Below, one piece after another: positions 13,625-23,000 of a stretch of 64,000 nt of DNA (position 1 is the stretch's first letter; each line of letters opens with the position of its first letter). The notes below the pieces were generated by a model. That model was given only the letters and a program-made list of their open reading frames with translations, did not search any database and was not told where the DNA came from. Both the position numbers and the translations under genes were made by a program. Source of the stretch: Bactericera cockerelli (taxonomy: Eukaryota > Arthropoda > Insecta > Hemiptera > Triozidae); assembly GCA_024516035.1 (NCBI GenBank), contig CM044964.1:28349778-28413777 (forward strand), read 5' to 3'.

Positions 13625-14234
13625 TCGCCTTATTTATACTGCCCGAATAGGACAGTTAAAGTCCCATTATTCCAACAGTAAGCTCAAGACACATTATTAT
13701 GTGGTAAAATTCCCAAATGGGAGGATAACTTGTCATGTCCCGGCTGGGTTTCGAACCCACGACTTCTGGAATCTCTGGATTCACAGAGTGCCGCCTTTAC
13801 CACTGAGCTACCGAGACAGACTTATAAAGCATCAGTTAGAACAACAAAGCCAAAGATGAATAGAAATACAATATTAATATTTTTATTTCTTTTGCTATTA
13901 ACTCAACACATAGAAGATTCAGAGGATGTAACCAAGGCAATTGTGATGTCTCAAATAATACTTAACACTTTACAATACTTCCAAGTTCACTGGTAACAAT
14001 ACATTGTTATTTAATTAGCTTCATTGCTATCAGTTTGAGCTCATCACTAGACAATGGTCACAGAGGCAAGTTCATTTGAGGGGCCATTGTACTCTGCCAT
14101 AACCTAAGAGCAGGAAGTTTGGATATAGCATTCTTTTTCTCCTTTCATATTAACAAATCCATGGTTCTAATTGATCAAAGAAATTGCCTGTGAAATAAAG
14201 TTATACCAACCTGTTCAGCTACGCTTGTTGACAT
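6347..14234 (-). CDS. YTHDF: YTHDF-family m6A reader, N-terminal exons (C-terminus not in view)
   Basis: Six coding exons read on the minus strand with GT-AG borders and compatible phases: 14211-14234, 12306-12336, 10392-10474, 8723-8900, 6814-6960 and 6347-6532. The protein starts MSTSVAEQ, then HLKSQGNQQQ, like the start of YTHDF proteins (MSATSVDQ..KGQGN). A Tyr/Ala/Ser/Gly-rich low-complexity region of about 150 residues follows, then MQGLSMTG, a proline stretch, and QPSWASIASQPAKPPP, which matches the conserved SWAxIAxKPAKPQPK block of this family. In known members this disordered part drives condensation and recruits the deadenylation machinery, and the C-terminal YTH domain binds m6A in cytoplasmic mRNA. 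No YTH-domain exon is visible to the left, so the gene probably continues off the window. The introns are loaded with SINEs. The identification rests on motif order, not on the YTH domain itself. Confidence 0.75.
7085..7245 (-). repeat. SINE family E
   Basis: GACCTCCGTGGCTCAGTGG head, CGGGTTCGAATCCCGGCC B box, CGGAATGGCATGGATGTAAA body. Confidence 0.82.
7300..7560 (+). repeat. SINE family D
   Basis: Starts in the head (CGCTTGGCATACGAAAGG, GGGTTCGATCCTCC) and ends in poly(A)-like sequence at 7565. Confidence 0.8.
8338..8562 (+). repeat. Retroelement 3' end with poly(A)
   Basis: The plus strand encodes a short peptide (KDIGKKLIEKTGN, then RASEFLIQQISIVTQRGNAG), a stop, AATAAA and about 32 A. 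The peptide style recalls the C-terminus of retroelement polyproteins, but I cannot name the family. Confidence 0.45.
9225..9325 (-). repeat. SINE family B tail fragment
   Basis: Tail half only: TTTTGATCACATAATAATAA, GGGGCTTACTGC, ATTCATTAGTCCTAATCGGG. Confidence 0.7.
9355..9565 (-). repeat. SINE family C
   Basis: Diverged copy with head, AATTTGAGTTTGTGATCAC body and tail. Confidence 0.75.
10128..10203 (+). repeat. SINE family A head
   Basis: GACCTAAGTAGCTTAATTGA, GTCAGTGGTTCAAGTCCC; no tail. Confidence 0.75.
10480..11330. other. YTHDF intron, no feature seen
   Basis: AT-rich unique-looking intron sequence. Hairpins in the same gene's introns at 8618-8665, 12162-12222 and 12655-12692 are short. 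Confidence 0.5.
11640..11977 (+). repeat. Retrocopy or LINE 3' end with poly(A)
   Basis: Ends with CAATAAAATATA and, after a short gap, a run of about 33 A. A 78-codon ORF at 11349-11585 (basic, no recognised domain) lies upstream and may belong to it. Confidence 0.35.
13072..13199. mobile_element. PIF/Harbinger-like MITE
   Basis: Complete copy in YTHDF intron 1, terminal repeats GGGCAGAATTAATAGAC / TCTATTAATTCCGCCC, TA-containing flanks. Confidence 0.8.
13605..13823 (-). repeat. SINE family B
   Basis: Full copy with a long (ATT)n tail, in YTHDF intron 1. Confidence 0.88.
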
Positions 14235-14838
14235 ACCCACTAGGTATTGAACCGATATAAAATTTAAATTTAAAACGAAAAGAAAATTGATGGAAGGAAA
14301 GGAACTTGTAGTTTCACACACACTTTAGTTTGAGCTATCACAATTTGCACTTTTAGTCGCAACTCGAAGGCTGTCCATAAAAGTTCAAACGAAAATCACG
14401 TTTGAAGTTTCTTCTAGAAACCGTAAGCAATAGTTGGTTTATCTTTTTTACTTCATTTATAAATTGTTTTTTAAAAAATGTAAGGAAAAAACTATAAAAT
14501 GTCTACGGTGTTCGAAGTTGTCAAACTTTCGAGAAATTTGTCGTTTGAAATGTGTAGTCTCCAATGAAATCTGAATCGGACTCAGGGCGGTCTGGGTAAA
14601 ATTCAAGTCAAAAAGTTTAGATTTTGTCAGACCCTAACTAATCTTTGATGTAGGAAGAAAAGAGTTATGGCTCATTTCATTTTAAATTCGATAATTATCT
14701 CACACGTAGAAATGGCGGATATACAAAAAAATCAAAGCTTATCAGCGCATGCGTGAACATTTAATGGAAATAACGGCTCGTGTTCAAAAAAGTATTGATG
14801 AGCCGGCAATATTCCTATGGTTATCAGAAACGAAGTGT

Positions 14839-15597
14839 CTAGAAGCCCGCCGATTGAAACTGAGGTTGACCGCTACGCAGCGTTCGTGTAGCATCCTTAT
14901 CAAGTTTTTACCCGCGGTATTCAAATTCATGCTTATGTAATACTTATTTTGACACTCGTTCTCAACTGTTGGGTAGCGATGCGGTATAAGCATGTCGCTT
15001 ATGACGCGCGTGTTGAGGGTATATCTTCAAATCATGCTCTCGTCAATTTTTTTTTTTTAATTTTTTAAACTGATGTAACATTTTTTTTATTAATGATTTT
15101 TTCTTTTATTATTATTATAATTTTTAAACTAAAATAATAATTATTTTTATGAGACTTAATGGGCAAAGGTAGGGTTAGGTAAAGTTAACGAGGTGAAATT
15201 GCACGATAGATCACTGACTTCAGTTTGTTGGGTAGGATGGTTGGGTGAGGGGCTTAGGTTAGGTTGAAATTAGTGCAGGTGGTTAGGCCGGGTCGCGCAG
15301 CGACCCGGTCTAACCCTGCACTAATTTCAACCTAACCTAAGCCCCTCACCCAAGCTATCCTAGCTGGCTAACGAAACACAACATTTAGACTGAAAAATTA
15401 ATAGTAATTCCGCGAATAATGGAACTGTTCGGCTGACATCCAAAAAAATAAAAGCAACCGTGTTCGGCTTTGGAAGCGCTCCCAACCAACTAACCATTCA
15501 GCTGCCAATACTCATATTAGGAAGCTTCAAACTTTGAGAGGATGCTACACGAACGCTGCGTAGCGGTCAACCTCAGTTTCAATCGGCGGGCTTCTAG
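14839..15597. mobile_element. Inverted-repeat element with 58-bp perfect arms
   Basis: 14839-14896 and 15540-15597 are perfect inverse complements (CTAGAAGCCCGCCGATTG..). The interior holds a second palindrome at 15241-15352. Probably a foldback-type element. Confidence 0.75.
15241..15352. repeat. 112-bp near-perfect palindrome
   Basis: TTGGGTGAGGGGCTTAGG.. mirrored as ..CCTAAGCCCCTCACCCAA around GGGTCGCGCAGCGACCC; arms about 53 bp with two mismatches. Confidence 0.9.
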
Positions 15598-15599
15598 CA

Positions 15600-16480
15600 A
15601 CGGCCTATCAGAAAATTCGCTTTTTATATACTACTCACAAGCCACCACAATAGTTTCACTTTTGGCCACTAGAGAGCATCACTAATACTTACAGTGTTGC
15701 CACATGTATTCATTTTGGTTCCCGATTCCCTAGTAATAAAGAGAAAAAACCGATCGTCCTTTTTGTAAACTTGTGGTTCTGCGAACTGTAAACCTCACAC
15801 GGATTCATTTTTTTTTACAGATAATATTCTGCGATTTGCAATCCAAAGGGCAAAGTACTCAGAATACTTGAGGAAAATCGCATAATAAAATAATGTTCAA
15901 TTAAGCATGAGGACATCGAGACCTTTCATTCAATAACCCACTCGATAGGTTTTAATTAAAAAATATCACAACATTTCACTACTGAATACAAATATATTTT
16001 TTTCTCAACGACTCTACAAAAATTCAAGTCTTGATTTTTTCAAATTTCACCAAAACGGCAATCCTGGGTAATTAATATCCATACATTACGACCTAAAATT
16101 TGTTAACAGTTAGTTCCAGAAAGATGAAATTTATGGCGAGACTTTTCGAACAAGTTATAACTCGACCTAATATGTTTCTGGTCAGTTTCTTCTGTCCGCT
16201 GGACGAACAGTCGGAAAAGTTTCAACGAAAAACAAAATAATCAAGTTAAAACTTGTGTGAGAGATCTTAATATAAAGAGTTATTATGAACTAATTTTACC
16301 CTTATGGAACTTACGGTTACCAAGTTAAAGGTCAAAATATAGGGATATTAACCAGGACAGCCATCTCAAAGCCAGGACAGCCCTGTATCTCAAAGCTCAC
16401 TGAAATTTGTTACAATGAACTTCTCTTAATGAGGCTTCTAAAAAAAATATGCCACAAGTCATACCATTCCATATTTTAAA
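15600..16480. other. Intergenic, no feature seen
   Basis: AT-rich, no ORF or family match; it may include the unrecognised 5' part of the LINE at 16483. Confidence 0.45.
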
Positions 16481-16482
16481 GT

Positions 16483-16785
16483 TTGTTCATGCCCAGCCTG
16501 ACTGGGGCCATGTGGGCATTTTTTTTTCTTCTTCAGAAAATTAATCCACCTGAAAATAAAGCAAACATAAAATTCACACAACCTCCCCCATACTACCAAT
16601 TAACTAAACCAATAACTCCGGATTATGTAAAAAAAAAAAACCACCGCTATCCACCACCTCCAATCCAATATAATACACCAATGATAAACCACCCGGTGTT
16701 GAGAAATTCTCAATTCACAAATAAAACTGTTATTCCTCCTCAATCAGGACAGACTTTTCCCATGATTCTGACAACTCTCGTATGA
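16483..16785 (+). CDS. Non-LTR retrotransposon, ORF1 remnant
   Basis: 100 codons rich in Pro, Asn, Thr and Lys, with no recognised zinc knuckle. It lies directly before the endonuclease ORF and its TGA stop overlaps that ORF's ATG (ATGA at 16782-16785). That is the arrangement of ORF1/ORF2 in many non-LTR elements, so it is probably the tail of a 5'-truncated or diverged ORF1. The true 5' end of the element is not visible. Confidence 0.5.
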   Translation: MFMPSLTGAMWAFFFLLQKINPPENKANIKFTQPPPYYQLTKPITPDYVKKKNHRYPPPPIQYNTPMINHPVLRNSQFTNKTVIPPQSGQTFPMILTTLV

Positions 16786-18245
16786 GAGTAAAAGAAACGC
16801 ATATCCACAAAAATAAAATACAAGAAGTATATAAACCAAAAATATACAAAGAAAAAAATGTTCGAATTTTTTATCAGAACACAAGAGGCCTTAAAGGTAA
16901 AACGAATAATTTCTATCTTAGCATGATGTCCGAAGATTATGATATTATAGCAATTGTGGAATCCTGGCTATCGCCGGACGTCCACTCTAGTGAGCTTTTT
17001 GACTCTCGCTATAATGTGTTCAGACAGGATAGGTCCTTTGAACAAACAGGCAAAAGAAAAGGAGGAGGATTAATACTCGCATTTAAACAATCAATTAGCG
17101 TGGTTACAAAACAACAATGGAACATTTGTACCAACTCTATAGAAAGTTTATGGGTTAAGTGCACAATCCATAGTCAACAAATATACATAGGCCTATTATA
17201 CCTCCCCCCTTATGTAAAACCTGAAACTTTAGAATATCTCGTTGAATACTTATCAAACCAAGATGAACTATTAGATAACAATATAATACTCTTAGGTGAT
17301 TTTAATTTAGCCGAATTCCACCCCGACACCTACCTTTCACATGCAACGTCACGTTTATACCACCTTTCCAGTATAATGCAATTTTTCGATCTTCAAACCT
17401 ATAATACTGTAAAAAATATTAACGATAAAACCTTAGATCTTTTCCTAAGTAATATTGTCAGAAATAAAATCTCAAAAAATAAAACAATTAATATTAAAGT
17501 AGAACAATCACATGGGCTAGTTGACACTGACCCACACCATCCTCCACTCATCTTCAATATGATGATGACCAAAACTATTGAGAAAGAAAAAATAATTAAC
17601 ACAACAACTGACTCTCAATTCTATTATAAAAATACAAACTACGAAAAATTAAAATCGGAACTAGATTTAATAGACTGGAACGAAATGGACAGAAAAACGA
17701 ATGTTGACCAAAAAGTTGAACTGTTTTACACTAAACTTAAAAACGCCTTTTCTTCTAGTATACCTATCTACAAACAAAGAACACGAAAACACAACTTCCC
17801 GCTATGGTGGACAAAAAATACTATAAAATCGTATAAAAGAAAAGAAAGAATTCGAAAAATAAAACATAAAAATAATAACCAAATAACCGACTACTCTAAA
17901 TTACGAAAAACAATCAAAAAACTAATTCAGACTGATTACAAAAAGCACATAGAATTTATATCCATCGAAATAAAAAAAGGAAACTCAAAACCCTTCTGGG
18001 ATTATACAAAAGAAAAGAAAAAGGAACCTCCTATGAAAACTTTAGTTTACAATGGTAATCCTATGACTGATCCACAAAAAATAGTTGAAGCCTTTGCGGA
18101 TCATTTTCAAAAATCATATCACCCGATCACATCGTCATACTCACCTAACCTAACTTGTGCTTCTACTAGTCAGTTTAAAATACAAACCATAACAGAAAAC
18201 GATGTAGGATTTGAAATTGCCAGACTCCCCAGATTCCCCCAATAA
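16782..18245 (+). pseudogene. Non-LTR retrotransposon ORF2, endonuclease half
   Basis: 487 codons with an apurinic-type endonuclease (EEP) domain: VRIFYQNTRGLKGK near residue 27, DIIAIVESWL, then LGDFNL and a linker rich in Lys. These match Jockey/CR1-group elements. The frame ends at a TAA just where the reverse transcriptase should begin (..FEIARLPRFPQ); the matching continuation is in another frame, so a small deletion or frameshift near 18230-18260 has broken the ORF. The His of the SDH-like motif is not evident. Confidence 0.85.
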
Positions 18246-18249
18246 TATT

Positions 18250-19660
18250 TTTCCAATGTTCAGATCAGCTCAAACTTCCCATCACCAAAATTATAAATGC
18301 ATCCCTAGAATCTGGAATCTTCCCATCTCAACTAAAAGAGTCCGTTGTTACCCCAGTCCCGAAAAAAGGCAACAGCCAAGACATAACTAATCATCGACCC
18401 ATATCAAACTTAAATGCCCTAGCAAAAATAATGGAAAGCACTCTATACACTAAAATTTCACCTTTCATTTTCAAACATGTATCTCACCAACAACATGGCT
18501 TTGTGAACAATAAGTCCACCATAACAAACCTCATAGAGTTCGTGGATTATACAGTGAGAGCTATCACGAACAAAAACGAAGTGCACACCCTGTATACTGA
18601 TGTCCTTAAATGTTTTGACCAAATATTACATGATGCTATCCTAAAAAAAATGATAAACTTAGGCATGGAAACTCCCCTTATTCAATTATTTGCAAGCTAC
18701 TTAAAAGACAGGAAAATCAAAATTAAATATCTCAACTTTTTATCCCCCACCATCTCCCAGACCTCAGGCGTTGCCCAAGGATCCAAACTCAGTAGTCTCC
18801 TGTTTATCATGACCTATAACGACATCACTCACCACGTACAACATTCTGAAATACGATTATACGCAGACGATTTAAAAATATTTAAAATTATAAAAACACA
18901 AGAAGACTGCAAACTCCTTCAAGAAGACATCATAAACATCACTACATGGCTTGCAACTATAGGGCTTACCTTTCATCCCGATAAATGTTTTAGTATGTCC
19001 TACACCAATAAGAAAACCAATACCATACAATACACCTATAAAGTAAATAACATCCCAATTAAACAAGTTGAACAATATAAAGACTTAGGCATAACATTCC
19101 AGAATAACTTGAACTTTGATACACATCGCCAAAACATTACTCAAAAAGCATTCCAAAAACTAGGTATGATCTACCGCTATTCTAAACCTATGTCAGACCC
19201 AGATGCCATAAAACTTCTCTACCAATCCCTAGTCCAATCCAATCTAGAATACGGCGGTGTGCTCTGGTCACCATACACAAAAGTAGGTACTAAAACCATA
19301 GAAAGAATCCAGTCACACTTTGTTAGATTCTTGTTCTTTAAATTAAATGGAATGTACCCCCTATACCCTAATTATATTGAATATGACCTACTACTAGAAC
19401 ACATATGCCTTGATACACTAGAAAAAAGAAGAAACGAACAAGAAATAAAATTACTCGAAAATGTGTGCCGAGGTCAAATTGACTGTCCCTATATAAAAAA
19501 CAAACTTACCGTAAAGATACCCGACACCAGACTTAGGGAAAATCAAAACATTTTTTTTGAAATACCAAACAGAAAAGAAACATATATGTTCAAATCCCCT
19601 ATAGTCCGCGCCATGGACAGGTATAACAACACTGTTCATAGGCCGACATTCATTATATAG
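18250..19660 (+). pseudogene. Non-LTR retrotransposon ORF2, reverse transcriptase half
   Basis: Continues the broken ORF2 in a shifted frame, first without an ATG (FFQCSDQLKLPITKIINASL, then HRPISNLNALAKIMES), with an in-frame ATG at 18431. RT blocks in order: LYTDVLKCFDQILHDAIL, GVAQGSKLSSLLFIMTYNDI, and the catalytic LYADDLKIF. C-terminal YKDLGITF, SNLEYGGVLWSPY and RIQSHFVRF are typical of the group. The copy is defective only at the single join, suggesting a fairly young insertion. Confidence 0.88.
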
Positions 19661-19976
19661 TTTAATATAAGTACACATCAGTTATTGCTGATATATCCTC
19701 CCAAAGGATATATCAGTGTAGATGTATTAAAAAAAAAAAAAATAGGGGTTTTTTGCGTTTTTCTATAATATCAACCTTCCTTGAGATCCGGAGGGGTGGG
19801 ACTTTATGAATACCCTGCATATTCAGTGCCCATGGGCATCAGACCCAACCATTTCATCATGAACCCTTACTGAAAATTTCACCTTCCCCAGTTATTTGAC
19901 CAATATATAAATCTAAATATCAATCCCAGATGAAAAAAATTAACACAATTTGTGGAAAAATAACAAATTCATGATG

Positions 19977-19982
19977 TTTATT
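19977..19982 (-). terminator. Polyadenylation signal of RPL30
   Basis: AATAAA on the minus strand, about 100 nt after the RPL30 stop codon; it gives a short 3'UTR typical of ribosomal protein mRNAs. Confidence 0.7.
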
Positions 19983-20083
19983 GTTATAAAAACTATATTA
20001 CAAGTGTCTCATCATGGTGCAGGATTTTGTTGCACAAATGACTTCACACAACATGGGTTAACAAGGCTCAGTGCGTATGACAT

Positions 20084-23000
20084 CTAGTGTTCTGATGGCA
20101 TGGTACGGATGATGTCAGAGTCTCCAGCGTCAGTGATGCTCAGTGTACAGACTCGGAAGTATTTACCGCAGGCTGTTCCAAGCTCAATGTTGTTTCCGGT
20201 GTAGTGATGCACTCCAGTCTTGGCCAACATGGCATAGTACTCAATCTCACTCTTTCTGTAATCACAAGAAAGAAAAAAAGGTTTAAAAAATTAAAATCTT
20301 AACTCATGACCCCCTAGGCTTGCTTCGATATAAAATACTTCTCACTAAAACTGCCCATCAATTAAGCTGTAAACAGCTGTCAAAGTATGTTCTAATATGT
20401 GTAAATCTAGTACCACTTTTCAATTTATACTAAATAAAATAGATTTTAGATTGATGGTACTTATATTCAGAACTAATGATATTAAGAACTACCCCTGCTT
20501 ATGAGAGCTTATAAGATCAAAACAGGTGTCCAGGTATGTTCTAAATATTCATCAATAAACTTATACTGATGGCACAGCTGGTATCAGAGGAATGACGTTG
20601 CTTCATGTTTGTTTCAGACGGCAATCCCTATCAAGAATATTATCATTCAGGAAGGCTCATCATATACCAGTAAGTTATTGATATTCCATTTTACATTAAT
20701 TTTATTGTTGAAAAAAACATTGGAAATTTTCATTTGATATTAATAAAACTAGTAAACAGAGTCACTACTGGAGCTTTACAACATTTTTTTATTATTTATA
20801 TATATGTATATAATGGAAAATGATTAACATTTTCACCAATAATTTTACAGAACACAAACAAACATGATGAAAAAAAAAAATGGTTTGAAAAAAAAATAAT
20901 TAGTATGATCTTATGTTAAATAAAGTATCAACTGGCATCAGAGGAATGACATTGCTTCATGTTTGTTTCAGACGGCAATCCCTATCAAGAATATTATCAT
21001 TCAGTAAGGCTCATCATGTACCATTATAATTTCACTTATATTGGGCAGTACCTGATTACATGAATTATTTCAAAAGAAAGGTATCATAAAGTGAGGTGAC
21101 TTCATGGCCTTCGTTTGTTTTTTTTTTTTCATGATATTGCCATAATTGTATGTTAAAATATTCAAGAAGCATAGGAAAATGAGGTAAAAAAGGCACCATA
21201 AACCCAATTATCAAGTCTGGGGTCAAGTAACACTGACAGGCTCAATTCACCCCAAGGTTCATAATTTTGTTACTAAAAATTCACTCATTAAATGAGTAAT
21301 TTGAAGTAATAATAATAGAAGGAAAAAAATAGGTTGATTTTTTTATTGTGGTATCAGAGGAATGACGTTGCTTCATGTTTGTTTCAGACGGCAATCCCTA
21401 TCAAGAATATAATCATTCAGGAAGGCTCATCATATACCACAGAATTAGATATTAGAAAAACTTTTTCAATTATTTTTATTTGATAGTAATGTGTAGTATA
21501 TTTTTTTTTTTTTTTACTAAAGAAAATAGTAGCATCTCCAGATTAAACCATTTCAACAACAACAAAAAAAACCATGAGCATTAGTGTTGGTGGTGGACAC
21601 TCAAAAATTACCTGAGGCAACTATGCTCATAACATAGAACTTCTATCAATACAAAGCACGTTGCAATGCAACTGACTCGAACCATCACAGTTTAAAAGAG
21701 TCGGCTAGAGACTACTCCATAGACTGTATCAACACAAGTCTACTTCTCAGTCTCACCTTAGAGGAGGTGTGTTGTTGGCAATGATGATCAGCTTGGCTTT
21801 GCCTTGACGCAGGGTCTTCAGAGTCTGCTTGTAGCCAAGAACGTACTTGCCGGACTTCATCACCAGGGCCAGCCTGGAGTTGATGGACTCCAAAGCCTTT
21901 TTCTGAAATTTGGTAAATAGCCAAGAATCACATATATGAACAGATACTCTCAACACAAAAAAATGTCAAATTTTAACTTTGATTGATAAAATAAATAACA
22001 TTGATTGGTTTAGATTTTTTAATAACCAAACCTTTTCTTTTTCTGTTAGAAAAATTAAAAATGTGGTGGTTGTCTGGTTTTGATGACCAGCTCAATATTA
22101 AAATTTATACCAGAGGTATGCTAATTTCACCTTACAAAGTTTTAAGGAGACTGTTTGGGCAGCACAAAGTGTCTTTTTTTTGTCAGTCTTTTTTCTTGGT
22201 TGTTTTATGTATCTTTATGACCTTGTAGCTAATATCAACAAAAAAAAAGATCTCAGCTTAGACCCCCTAAACACCTTACAAGGAGACTGTTTGAGCAGCA
22301 CAAAATGTTTTTTTTTTGTCATCTTTCAGCCTTTTTCTTTGGTTGTTTTACTATCTGGCCTTGTAGCTCATATTAGAAAAAAAATATTTCATTTTAAAAG
22401 TTAAGTTTTCATTTTTTTCAATGTGTACCTTTAAAAGTACCAAAACACATTTTTCTTTCACGAATAGTCAGGAAGCTAAACTTGGAAGAAAATGGAAATA
22501 TTTTTTTTTTTTTTTTATCCAAAAGATTTTTTTATCCATTTTTTTTCCAAAAGATAAACATGGCTGGCTCTTGTCTTTTTAAAAATTGTAGCATTAAGTT
22601 TGTCATCTCAACAAGACATTCACCATGTTTCTATTTACTCAAGATAAAAAAATGTTGCATTGACATTAGGAAAATGTTTTCTTTTTCATAGATTTTGTTG
22701 TAAGAACAAAATGTTATAATGTAGCATAAAATAGCTACATATCAAGACAATGTTCTCAATGCTTCGTCTAGCATCTGTGCGGTCAATCTCTTCACAGCAC
22801 AGTGAAATATGAAGAAATCAATTTGAAGATGCAAGGTGTGAATTATTATATTTGGTCTATTTGTACACAATGTGGATTTTTGTCTACAATAATATAGTTA
22901 ACAAGAGATTTCCTTTACTTACAATTCATCAATTTAAAGAAGAATAGTGAAATATCTTAACCATGATTATATGACTTTCAGTGCCAATTTTATCATTATA

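Larger units (their letters stand above)
16483..19742 (+). mobile_element. Jockey/CR1-group LINE, frameshifted, with 3' hairpin and poly(A)
   Basis: Single element spanning the ORF1 remnant, ORF2 and a short 3'UTR. The 3'UTR contains a perfect 11-bp stem (19688-19698 with 19706-19716, CTGATATATCC/GGATATATCAG, loop TCCCAAA), followed by about 15 A. A 3' stem-loop near the end is the usual RT recognition site in CR1/L2-type elements. Clear target-site duplications were not found, so the 5' limit is a minimum. Confidence 0.8.

Noticed and set aside
14749..14993. Overlapping 63- and 69-codon ORFs on opposite strands
   Set aside because: They cover the arm of an inverted repeat and show no domain.
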